Position numbers and translations under genes: made by a program
NCBI GenBank assembly: GCA_002396125.1
Contig: DGWL01000088.1
Location: forward strand, 1 to 15,462
From: Porphyromonadaceae bacterium UBA4259
GTDB taxonomy: Bacteria > Bacteroidota > Bacteroidia > Bacteroidales > Muribaculaceae
Length of the DNA stretch: 15,462 bases
Direction of reading: 5' to 3'
Notes under the pieces: model-generated
Database searches by the model: none
What the model was told of the DNA's origin: nothing
What the model saw: only the letters and a program-made list of their open reading frames with translations
Shown here: positions 6,100-12,992 of the stretch, one piece after another
How the letters are laid out: each line of letters opens with the position of its first letter
Position numbering within the stretch: position 1 is the stretch's first letter

Positions 6100-7455
6100 T
6101 CATTTGCGGGCAAATTTGAGTTTTGCTTGCGCGATACTGAGTTTCACTTTTAGCCCCTTGAGCTTGAAAGGGGCCAAACTGTTTATTATCTCGTCAATCT
6201 TGTCACCTGGTACGGCGACAAGGGAGTAATGGTCGAAGACATTGATGATGCCCACCTGGTCTGGTGGAATAACATGGGTGTTGCGTGCTATGAAGCCTGC
6301 AATGTCGCCCCGCGCGATTTTTTCCTTCTTGCCGGCGTTAATGAAAATGGTGGCAATCTTTGAGCGCTTGCTGTGCCTGCGAGTATCAAGTAATTCAAAA
6401 TGGGTGACGTCTCGGGCGAAACCCGGTAGCGGCTCATTGCCTGAGGTAATGAGATAGGCGTTGCCTGTGTTGCCGGTCCTGGCCGTGCGGCCATTGCGGT
6501 GAGTGAAAATCTCTTGCGAGGGCGGCAGGTCGTAGTGGATGATGTGCTTAACCTGGCTTATATCAAGCCCGCGCGAGGCAAGATCGGTTGCCGAAATTAT
6601 GATTGATGTTCCGTTGCCAAGCATAGCAACAGCTTTCTCGCGCTCCATCTGCTCGAGTGAGCCATGATAGAGCGAGCACGCCATTCCGTGCCTGCTCAGG
6701 TGGTTGTATACATCTTGAGATGTTTCGCGCGAGCATGAGAAGATAATTGTTTTCTCATCGGGAATATTATATAACAACTTGAGTAAAGTTTCAATTTTGC
6801 TTGAACCGCGAGTTACCACATTCCATAACTTGAGACGGGGAGTTACTGTTTGCGCCTCGTTATCCAGATTGTTGATTTCCACATGGTGCCTGAGTTTCAC
6901 AAATCCGGGAATCTCATTAAGCACTGTTGCCGATGTCAATATTTTTCGGGCCGAGATGGGGATGTGGCTCAGCACTTTGCTCATCTCGCCCGTGAAGCCT
7001 AGTTCGAGCGTTTTGTCAAACTCGTCGATGACAAGCAGTCTCACGGCAGTGACGTCGAGGTTCCCGCGATTCATGTGGTCGACCAAGCGCCCCGGTGTGG
7101 CGAGCACTATTGACGGGCACGCCTGGAGCGATAATATCTCATCTCGGCTCTTGTGGCCACCATAGCAACAACATGTTTTAACCTGTGGGGCAATTTTCTT
7201 GAGTACATCATTAATTTGAATCACCAACTCGCGCGAGGGGGCAATGACAATAGCTTGCAGCCGCCTCAGGCTTTCCTGCACGTTCATAAGCAATGGAATG
7301 GCGAAGGCAATGGTCTTGCCCGAACCAGTTGGCGAATATAGCACTATGCTTGATTCACCGCTCTCGACGGTGGCAAGAACCTGCTGCTGCATACTGTTCA
7401 ACTGCGGGATGTTGAACGCGGTGGTGATCGACTTGATAATATCCTGCTTTGTCAT
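6100..7455 (-). CDS. DEAD-box family ATP-dependent RNA helicase, DbpA-like (DEFD motif)
   Basis: RNA helicase that by its C-terminal domain should act on ribosomal RNA during large-subunit assembly. Motif I is SPTGSGKT (41-48). Motif II is DEFD (144-147) in place of DEAD. Motif III is SAT (175-177). Motif VI is HRNGRTART (319-327), where the usual second Gly is Ala. Residues about 365-448 form the DbpA-type RNA-binding domain (starts ATIFINAGKKEKIARGDIAGFI). The total of 451 residues is close to E. coli DbpA (457). The start at 7455 gives a proper Q-motif region (SMQQQ at about 21-25). No clear promoter sits in the 84-bp gap to the upstream lipoprotein gene, which itself holds a strong terminator. 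Expression by read-through or an unrecognised promoter is possible. Confidence 0.93.
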   Translation of the reverse strand: MTKQDIIKSITTAFNIPQLNSMQQQVLATVESGESSIVLYSPTGSGKTIAFAIPLLMNVQESLRRLQAIVIAPSRELVIQINDVLKKIAPQVKTCCCYGGHKSRDEILSLQACPSIVLATPGRLVDHMNRGNLDVTAVRLLVIDEFDKTLELGFTGEMSKVLSHIPISARKILTSATVLNEIPGFVKLRHHVEINNLDNEAQTVTPRLKLWNVVTRGSSKIETLLKLLYNIPDEKTIIFSCSRETSQDVYNHLSRHGMACSLYHGSLEQMEREKAVAMLGNGTSIIISATDLASRGLDISQVKHIIHYDLPPSQEIFTHRNGRTARTGNTGNAYLITSGNEPLPGFARDVTHFELLDTRRHSKRSKIATIFINAGKKEKIARGDIAGFIARNTHVIPPDQVGIINVFDHYSLVAVPGDKIDEIINSLAPFKLKGLKVKLSIAQAKLKFARK

Positions 7456-7469
7456 GTCACAATTAATTA

Positions 7470-7515
7470 AAACAAAGAGGGAAACACCTCACTTGCGCGA
7501 TGAGCGTCTCCCTCT
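7470..7515 (-). terminator. Intrinsic terminator of the repeat lipoprotein gene
   Basis: On the minus strand, 7501-7515 pairs with 7476-7491 to give about 15 bp with one bulged base (outer arms AGAGGGA/TCCCTCT, two G-U pairs) around a 9-nt loop. TTGTTT follows at 7470-7475. It starts 24 bp after the stop at 7540 and ends only about 15 bp before the helicase start codon. Confidence 0.8.
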
Positions 7516-7539
7516 CTAAAAACTTATGGAGAAACAATC

Positions 7540-7971
7540 TTATTTCTTCAGAGCGTCGGCAGCCTTGTTGGCAGCGTCTTGGATAGCCTTGTTGGCGGCG
7601 TCCTTACCAGCGTCGATGGCCTTGTTGGCAGCATCCTTAGCGGCATCAGCAGCCTTGTTGGCAACATCCTTAGCAGCGTCTTTTGCATTAGCGGCAGCAT
7701 CCTTGGTAGCGTCCTTGGCCTCAGCAGCCTTATCGGCAGCCTTGTCGGCAGCGGCGTCAACAGCCTCGCCAGCCTCGGCAGCGGCATCTTGAACTTCCTG
7801 GTTGGCAGCCTCAACAGCCTCGCCTACACCGGGAGCAACAGCGTTGGTGTCAACCTGCTCAGTGAGAGAGTCGGTGCTAACAGCGCTTGTAGATGCGTTC
7901 TCAGTGTTACCGTTGCAAGAAACGAGAGTCATAGTAGCAGCAGCTACACACAATAAAAATAACTTTTTCAT
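7540..7971 (-). CDS. Alanine-rich lipoprotein with LEA-like 11-residue repeats
   Basis: Small envelope protein of unknown function, 143 residues. Residues 1-19 are a clear lipoprotein signal (MKKLFLLCVAAATMTLVSC, lipid-carrying Cys19). A Ser/Thr/Asn-rich linker runs to about residue 45. From residue 74 to the end it is almost only Ala, Lys, Asp, Asn and Glu, arranged in 11-residue units with consensus A-x-D-A-x-K-D-x-A-N-K (96-106, 107-117, 118-128), more diverged units at 74-84 and 85-95, and a shortened 8-residue unit at 129-136. This is the pattern of group 3 LEA proteins and similar amphipathic helices. It could be a long surface-lying helix, a periplasmic spacer or a desiccation/stress protein; none is shown. 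It is a single-gene unit with its own terminator and is likely well expressed. Confidence 0.85.
   Translation of the reverse strand: MKKLFLLCVAAATMTLVSCNGNTENASTSAVSTDSLTEQVDTNAVAPGVGEAVEAANQEVQDAAAEAGEAVDAAADKAADKAAEAKDATKDAAANAKDAAKDVANKAADAAKDAANKAIDAGKDAANKAIQDAANKAADALKK
7543..7752. repeat. In-frame degenerate tandem repeats (33-bp period) in the lipoprotein gene
   Basis: The plus-strand string GCCTTGTTGGC recurs at 7562, 7586, 7619 and 7652, with spacings of 24, 33 and 33 bp. These correspond to 8- and 11-residue protein units, so every spacing keeps the frame. Such arrays can gain or lose units by slippage. Confidence 0.8.
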
Positions 7972-8176
7972 AACGTTACAATAAAAATTAAGTTAGTAAA
8001 TAAAACAATAAATAAATGTGAGAATTTCATTGAATAATTTCTTCATCTCAGAAATTCGCCGTAAATTTACATCAAAATTTTAATATGCAACATAAATCGT
8101 GACTTTTTTTTGAAAAAAATCAAGATTTTATTTTTTTTAACAGTCGTGCCATGGCGCACATAACAGCTTAGGTATC
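7972..8176. other. Divergent intergenic region between the lipoprotein and the zinc peptidase
   Basis: 205 bp, strongly AT-rich. It holds GTAAATTTAC (8061-8070), an inverted repeat GAATTTC/GAAATTC (8022-8028 with 8051-8057) in what would be the lipoprotein leader, and long T and A runs at 8103-8139. No Bacteroidota-consensus promoter is clear for the plus-strand zinc peptidase. I see no RNA gene or convincing small gene in it. Confidence 0.6.
8062..8091 (-). promoter_or_regulatory. Possible lipoprotein gene promoter
   Basis: On the minus strand, GTTG (8088-8091), 18 bp, then TAAATTTA (8062-8069). This is one mismatch from TTTG and one from TAnnTTTG, with spacing one short. It would give a leader of about 85 nt containing the GAATTTC/GAAATTC repeat. 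Confidence 0.3.
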
Positions 8177-8860
8177 ATGAGTTTTGTATATATCATATTT
8201 ATAGGCATCACCATTGCCAGCTATCTGGTGCAATCATCGCTCAAGAGCAAGTTTGAGAAGTATTCTAGGGAACCGCTCGACATTCCTCTCACAGGACGTG
8301 ATGTAGCAGCCAAGATGCTTCACGATAATGGAATCAATAATGTGAATGTCACTAGTGTGAATGGCCAACTCACCGACCATTACAACCCCGCCAACGCTAC
8401 CGTTAACTTGAGCGACGTGGTGTTCTCGGTCAACAGCGTGGCCTCGGCGGCAGTGGCTGCCCATGAATGTGGGCACGCATTGCAGCATGCCAAGGGTTAT
8501 GCGCCACTCAAGTTGCGTTCAGCCCTGGTACCCGTGGTGAGTTTTGCTTCCAACTGGGTTACCTGGATTCTTCTTGCCGGTATATTACTTGTTGAGACTT
8601 TCCCCATAGTGCTTGGTGTAGGAGTAGCTCTTTTTGCCATGACTACATTGTTCAGTTTCGTCACATTACCGGTAGAGATTGATGCCAGCCGCCGTGCAGT
8701 TGCTTGGCTGGAGTCGTCGGGTATAACACAAGGTGAGAAGACACAACATGCGCGTGAGGCTTTGCGTGCCGCTGCCTACACCTATGTGGTTGCTGCCCTC
8801 AGCTCACTTGCAACTCTCGTTTATTATGCGATGATTTTCCTTAGCCGCAGTCGCGATTAA
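8177..8860 (+). CDS. Membrane-bound zinc metallopeptidase, YugP family
   Basis: Integral membrane protein of the PF04298 (YugP-type neutral zinc metallopeptidase) family, whose substrates are unknown. The 227 residues match the family (about 225-230). A first membrane segment covers residues 3-20. A soluble part holds the zinc site HECGH (96-100). Further hydrophobic segments are at about 117-141, 144-164 and 202-222. The stretch LPVEIDASRRA (164-174) is the family's second signature and probably supplies the third zinc ligand (Glu167). It appears to be a single gene, divergent from the lipoprotein and convergent with nspC, whose stop codon is 22 bp away. No clear promoter is visible upstream. 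Confidence 0.9.
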   Translation: MSFVYIIFIGITIASYLVQSSLKSKFEKYSREPLDIPLTGRDVAAKMLHDNGINNVNVTSVNGQLTDHYNPANATVNLSDVVFSVNSVASAAVAAHECGHALQHAKGYAPLKLRSALVPVVSFASNWVTWILLAGILLVETFPIVLGVGVALFAMTTLFSFVTLPVEIDASRRAVAWLESSGITQGEKTQHAREALRAAAYTYVVAALSSLATLVYYAMIFLSRSRD

Positions 8861-8864
8861 TGTT

Positions 8865-8882
8865 TGGCGTTTAGCCGTTTTT
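8865..8882 (+). terminator. Weak terminator candidate after the zinc peptidase gene
   Basis: TGGC (8865-8868), loop GTTTA and GCCG (8874-8877) make a short stem with one G-U pair, followed by TTTTT (8878-8882). The stem is only 3-4 bp, so this is tentative. It sits 4 bp after the stop codon, in the expected place. Confidence 0.25.
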
Positions 8883-10018
8883 CAACTCATACGGGATTTA
8901 TAGTCCTCGTAGGTGAACTCACGAAGCACCTCACGAGAGCCATCACTGTGCTCAAGCACTATCGACGGGTGGCTGATTCCATTAAACATGTTGGTCTTGA
9001 CTGTCGTGTAATGGTTCATGTCCTCAAAAGTGAGGCGGTCGCCTGCCTTGAGGGGGTGCTCAAAACTCCAGTCGCCCACATAGTCACCGCTCAAGCATGA
9101 GTTACCTCCAATGCGATAGGTGGGCTTGTCGGGGTCAACATCGGTAAGGGCTTGACTGATTATTGGCTTGTAGGGCATCTCCAGGCAGTCGGGCATGTGA
9201 CAGGCGAATGACACATCAACTATTGCAGTCTTGATGCCGCAGTTCTCAACAACATCCACTACTGTTGCCTCAAGGTCACCTGTACGCCAGCACCATGCAC
9301 TTCCCGGCTCAAGAATTACCTCCAGGTTGGGATGACGTCGCTTAAAGTCTTGAAGAAGGTGGATGAGATGATTCACGTCATAGCCCTTGCGGGTCATCAA
9401 GTGACCACCGCCCATGTTTATCCACTTGAGCTGTGGAAGCCATTGCCCAAACTGCTCTTCCATAGCATTTAGCACCTTGGCAAGGTCGTAGGATGTTGAC
9501 TCGCACAAAGCATGAAAGTGAAAGCCCTCAATTCCATTGGGCAACTCGGTCAACGACTCGGCCAGCATGCCAAACCGCGAGCCAGGACAGCACGGATTGT
9601 AGATGTCGGTCTCAATCACCGAGCACATGGGATTGATGCGCAAGCCGCAGCTGATGCGCTCTTCGGGAAATTCGGCATTGTGCTTGTCAATCATTGGCTT
9701 GAAGCGTTCAAACTGGGTGACCGAGTTAAACGTGATGTGGCTGCTCCCGGCAATAAATTGCTTAATGGTCTCGGGTGTGTAAGCCGGACAATAGGTGTGG
9801 GCTTTGCAATGCAGTTCATCATTGGCGAGCAGCATCTCGTTTACCGAACTTGCTGTAGAACAAACACCATAATCCCTGAAAATGGGGAAGGTTCGCCACA
9901 GGGCATTTGCCTTGAATGCCATTATAATTTTGGCTCCACTCTCGCGACTTACATTATTGATTAACTCAATGTTGTGCCGCAATTTTTCCTCATAAACGAT
10001 ATAATAAGGTGTATTCAT
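8882..10018 (-). CDS. nspC: Carboxynorspermidine/carboxyspermidine decarboxylase
   Basis: PLP-dependent decarboxylase (alanine-racemase fold type III) making spermidine or norspermidine from the carboxylated precursor, the last step of the alternative polyamine route. Its 378 residues match NspC. Key features are the PLP lysine Lys36 in AFKANALW, the family stretch ETDIYNPCCPGSRFG, FHFHALCES, the phosphate-binding glycines in WINMGGGHLMTR, LEPGSAWCWRTG, DVSFACHMPD, and GNSCLSGDYVGDW, which contains the substrate-site cysteine. In gut Bacteroides this route makes spermidine. The partner carboxy(nor)spermidine dehydrogenase is not in the window. It is the third gene of an operon, 17 bp after the uvrD stop, an unexpected partner for a DNA helicase. 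Confidence 0.94.
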   Translation of the reverse strand: MNTPYYIVYEEKLRHNIELINNVSRESGAKIIMAFKANALWRTFPIFRDYGVCSTASSVNEMLLANDELHCKAHTYCPAYTPETIKQFIAGSSHITFNSVTQFERFKPMIDKHNAEFPEERISCGLRINPMCSVIETDIYNPCCPGSRFGMLAESLTELPNGIEGFHFHALCESTSYDLAKVLNAMEEQFGQWLPQLKWINMGGGHLMTRKGYDVNHLIHLLQDFKRRHPNLEVILEPGSAWCWRTGDLEATVVDVVENCGIKTAIVDVSFACHMPDCLEMPYKPIISQALTDVDPDKPTYRIGGNSCLSGDYVGDWSFEHPLKAGDRLTFEDMNHYTTVKTNMFNGISHPSIVLEHSDGSREVLREFTYEDYKSRMS

Positions 10019-10035
10019 AGTTAAAAAATGAGCTT

Positions 10036-12423
10036 TTAGCAGATTTCAAATTTTGCGAATTTCAAAAGCAGTGTCCTCTGTCCCATAACCTCAAAGTTTA
10101 CAATGATTTTGGGGTCACTGCCACTGGTGTCGATATTGATAATTGTTCCAATTCCAAACTTGCTGTGCTTAATCATTGTGCCCTCGCTAATCTCATTGAT
10201 AGTGTGAATGGTGAAGTTGCCACTTTGTGGTTTTGGTGCACTTGGGGCGCTAAATGAAGGCAGAGTGGTGGACGTGTTGTGGCGGATTGCCGATAGTTCG
10301 GGTCTTGGTTGTGATGTCAACCCTCCGCCAAATATTGAACTTCGCCTGTTCTCGGCTTGCTTTCTATAAGAATAATTGCCCGGTGATTCTTCATCATCTC
10401 GATACCTGGATTTTGTGCTGTTGGTTGAGCCAAGTTGGAGATATTGCGGGTCGATGTCGAGCAAGAAACGACTGGGATTGCAACTCACTGTGTTACCGTT
10501 GCGAAAGCGTGAGTTGGCATAGGTAATGACACAATTTTTCTCGGCGCGTGTGATAGCCACATAGAGCAGGCGGCGCTCCTCTTCAATGGCGGCTGCGCTG
10601 TCTTGGCTCATTGCCGAAGGGAAGAGGTCTTCTTCAACTCCCACTATTATCACGTTACGGTATTCAAGGCCTTTTGCGGCGTGAACGGTCATCAGAGTGA
10701 CGCAGTCGCCTGTGCTGTTGTCGGTGTCTTGGTCGGTGGCAAGCGACGCTTGAGCGAGAAAATCGGTCATCTTTATCTCGCTGCTTCCTTGCTCTTCTTG
10801 CCCGTCAACAAAGTCGTGAATGGCGGCAAGTAACTCGTCAATGTTTTCTTGCTTGCTGATGTTCTCAACTGTTTTGTCTTTCATCAGTTCTGCCATAATG
10901 CCACTGTCTTCAATGATTGATCGGCCGAGTTCATAGGCATTATTGCCGGCTTGGTCTTGTGCGGCAAACTTGTTGATAAGATCTACAAACGACTGTAACT
11001 TGCGCAATGTGCCATTGTTGACATCGAGGCGATGCTCGGTGGGACTTGACAGCACCTGCCACAAGCTCACCTCATCTTCAATTGCGCAGTGTTGCACCTT
11101 GGCTAGCGACGAGTCGCCAATGCCGCGGCGAGGGTAGTTGATGACGCGCCGCAAGGCTTCATCATCGTTGGGATTGATGGTGAGACGGAAGTAGGCGAGA
11201 GCGTCTTTTATCTCCTTGCGTTGGTAGAACGACAGGCCGCCATAGATGCGGTAAGGAATGGGACGTCGTTTCTCGCCGTGCTTGTTCTTAAGGCCTCCAC
11301 TGCCCAGCGCCTCTTCAAGCACACGCGACTGAGCATTGGTGCGATAGAGCACGGCAAAGTCCTCATAGCTGCAACCCTCGCGTGCCTTGAGCGACGAAAT
11401 GGTACTGGCTACTACATAGGCTTCCTCGTAGTCGTTAAAGCATGCCACAACGTTGATTTTTGAGCCTTCAGGATTCTCGCTGTAGATGTTTTTCTTGATT
11501 TGCTGCTTGTTCTTGTCGATGAGCGTGTTGGCGGCTCCAATTATGTTTTTGGTTGAGCGGTAATTGCGCTCGAGCTTGAAAGTTTGCAGTTGTGGAAATG
11601 ACTTCTTGAGGTTGAGAATGTTTGATATATTGGCACCTCTGAAGGAGTAGATACTCTGTGCGTCATCGCCCACGACGCACACATGATTGTGCTTCTTGGC
11701 AAGCATGGTGATAATCATGTGTTGGGCAAAATTGGTGTCTTGATACTCGTCCACAAGAATGTATTCAAAATGCTCTTGATATTTCTTCAGCACGTCGGGA
11801 TTGTCGCGCAGCAGGATGTTGGTATACACAAGCAGATCGTCGAAGTCCATCGCGCCGGCTATCTTGCACCGGTGGCAATAGGTCTTGTAAATCTCAGCCA
11901 TCAAGGGGCGCTTGTGGCGCTCATCCTCGTCGCGCAGGCCCTTGTGCCTCTCGTAGGCTTCAGGGGTCATGAGGGCATTTTTCATCGTGGAGATGCGCGA
12001 TTGTAAGGTGGCAGGTTTGTACACCTTGTCGTCGAGTTGCAAGTCCTTGATAATAAGCTTGATGAGTGATTTAGAGTCGCTTGCGTCGTAGATTGTGAAA
12101 TCGTGCTTGAAGCCCAGACGCTCGGCATTGATGCGAAGAAGACGAGAAAAAATTGAGTGGAATGTTCCCATCCACAGTTGCTGCGAATTTTGTTCACCCA
12201 CTAGCGGAGTAATGCGGTCGCGCATCTCGCCGGCGGCTTTGTTGGTGAAGGTGAGCGCCATTATGTTCCAGGGCTTGTAGCCCAAGTGTAGCAGGTGAAC
12301 TATTTTATAGGTCAGTACACGTGTCTTCCCCGATCCTGCACCGGCAATCACCAGTTGTGGACCGTCGCAATATTGCACTGCCTCGCGTTGCTGAGGGTTG
12401 AGTTTGTCAAGATAATCTTCCAC
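10036..12423 (-). CDS. uvrD: UvrD/PcrA-type ATP-dependent 3'-5' DNA helicase
   Basis: Superfamily 1A helicase that unwinds DNA in excision and mismatch repair and strips proteins from DNA. At 795 residues it has the usual UvrD/PcrA length. Motif I is GAGSGKT (28-34). TFTNKAAGEMRDR (58-70) is motif Ia. Motif II is VDEYQDT (224-230). Motif III is VGDDAQSIYSFRG (251-263). LERNYRST is motif IV, TVHAAKGLEY motif V, and RRLLYVAITRAEK motif VI. A poorly conserved Ser/Pro-rich linker precedes the C-terminal Tudor-like domain (about 745-795: EGTMIKHSKFGIGTI), which in PcrA binds RNA polymerase. It begins 19 bp after the upstream HsdR-N gene and sits in an operon with nspC. pcrA is an equally fair name. 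Confidence 0.95.
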   Translation of the reverse strand: MEDYLDKLNPQQREAVQYCDGPQLVIAGAGSGKTRVLTYKIVHLLHLGYKPWNIMALTFTNKAAGEMRDRITPLVGEQNSQQLWMGTFHSIFSRLLRINAERLGFKHDFTIYDASDSKSLIKLIIKDLQLDDKVYKPATLQSRISTMKNALMTPEAYERHKGLRDEDERHKRPLMAEIYKTYCHRCKIAGAMDFDDLLVYTNILLRDNPDVLKKYQEHFEYILVDEYQDTNFAQHMIITMLAKKHNHVCVVGDDAQSIYSFRGANISNILNLKKSFPQLQTFKLERNYRSTKNIIGAANTLIDKNKQQIKKNIYSENPEGSKINVVACFNDYEEAYVVASTISSLKAREGCSYEDFAVLYRTNAQSRVLEEALGSGGLKNKHGEKRRPIPYRIYGGLSFYQRKEIKDALAYFRLTINPNDDEALRRVINYPRRGIGDSSLAKVQHCAIEDEVSLWQVLSSPTEHRLDVNNGTLRKLQSFVDLINKFAAQDQAGNNAYELGRSIIEDSGIMAELMKDKTVENISKQENIDELLAAIHDFVDGQEEQGSSEIKMTDFLAQASLATDQDTDNSTGDCVTLMTVHAAKGLEYRNVIIVGVEEDLFPSAMSQDSAAAIEEERRLLYVAITRAEKNCVITYANSRFRNGNTVSCNPSRFLLDIDPQYLQLGSTNSTKSRYRDDEESPGNYSYRKQAENRRSSIFGGGLTSQPRPELSAIRHNTSTTLPSFSAPSAPKPQSGNFTIHTINEISEGTMIKHSKFGIGTIINIDTSGSDPKIIVNFEVMGQRTLLLKFAKFEIC

Positions 12424-12442
12424 TTTTTCAGTATGTGAGTTT

Positions 12443-12901
12443 TTATATCTGAATTAACTGGTTATAGCATGGTATGTCTTGCATGAAGTCATAACTGTTT
12501 CTCTCATAGTCTACCTTGCAGCAGTAGTGCTTAATACCGTTTGAAACTATGAGATACTTGGCGCGAAGCACCATGTTATAACGAACTATCTGGTCAAATG
12601 TCTTTTGTGTGATGGCAATGGTGGGTGCCTTATATTCCACAATCACCAGCGGATTGCCGTTGTGGTCGGCAACAAGGCTGTCGCAACGGCGTTTTATGCC
12701 GTTTTGCACTAGAGAAATCTCATTGTTCATCAATGCGGCAGGGAAATGTCTCTCCTCAATGAGGAAACGCACAAAGTGTTGTCGCACCCATTCTTCGGGT
12801 GTAAGAGTCACCCAGCGCCTCCTGAGCGCGTCAAAGATGAGGAGCGATTCTCCTTCTTTTTTTATATTAAACTGATAATCAGGCAAATTCAGTTGCTGCA
12901 T
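12443..12901 (-). CDS. Stand-alone HsdR-N-type PD-(D/E)XK nuclease-domain protein
   Basis: The 152 residues resemble the N-terminal domain of type I restriction enzyme R subunits (PF13588, HSDR_N_2), here with no helicase part attached. The PD-(D/E)XK residues are visible: Asp74 in KRRCDSLV, then Glu89-Tyr90-Lys91 in VIVEYKAP, and the downstream QIVRYN (Gln104, Tyr108) helix typical of the HsdR nuclease group. Glu61 in NNEISL may be the leading acidic residue. The site looks intact, so real nuclease activity is plausible but not shown. No hsdM or hsdS gene is near, so this is not a restriction system. It is the first gene of the operon with uvrD and nspC, and divergent from holA by 91 bp. My recollection, not checkable here, is that this gene next to holA is common in Bacteroidota. 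Confidence 0.85.
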   Translation of the reverse strand: MQQLNLPDYQFNIKKEGESLLIFDALRRRWVTLTPEEWVRQHFVRFLIEERHFPAALMNNEISLVQNGIKRRCDSLVADHNGNPLVIVEYKAPTIAITQKTFDQIVRYNMVLRAKYLIVSNGIKHYCCKVDYERNSYDFMQDIPCYNQLIQI

Positions 12902-12911
12902 TGATTTTATG

Positions 12912-12943
12912 TTTGCTGGTTTGAGAAATAATGTGTAAATTTA
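12912..12943 (+). promoter_or_regulatory. holA promoter with TGTAAATTTACA palindrome
   Basis: TTTG (12912-12915), a 20-bp spacer, then TAAATTTA (12936-12943), one mismatch from TAnnTTTG. The expected leader is about 45 nt. The -7 box is the core of the perfect 12-bp palindrome TGTAAATTTACA (12934-12945), so it can also be read as a -7 box for the divergent nuclease-uvrD-nspC operon. No TTTG lies at the right distance in that direction. Confidence 0.55.
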
Positions 12944-12992
12944 CAAAAAAATTTCGAAACACTAGGGTGGCGCAACGCAAAAACACGTTAAT

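Noticed and set aside
6102..6115. ATTTGC-GG-GCAAAT hairpin as a bidirectional terminator for the convergent thioredoxin and helicase genes
   Set aside because: The stem is short and AT-rich, it lies within the helicase's last codons, and no T-run follows in either direction.
7526..7956. Long open frames on the plus strand across the lipoprotein gene (up to 125 codons)
   Set aside because: They arise because GCN alanine codons read in antisense give few stops. They lack start context and family features, while the minus-strand frame has a lipobox and a regular repeat.
8151..8171. Six-codon frame (MAHITA) just before the zinc peptidase as a leader peptide
   Set aside because: It is very short, has no regulatory codon run and no hairpin pair around it. 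Chance is more likely.
12443..12901. Reading the HsdR-N protein as part of a type I restriction-modification system
   Set aside because: No hsdM, hsdS or HsdR helicase part is present, and the neighbours are housekeeping genes. It is a stand-alone protein.
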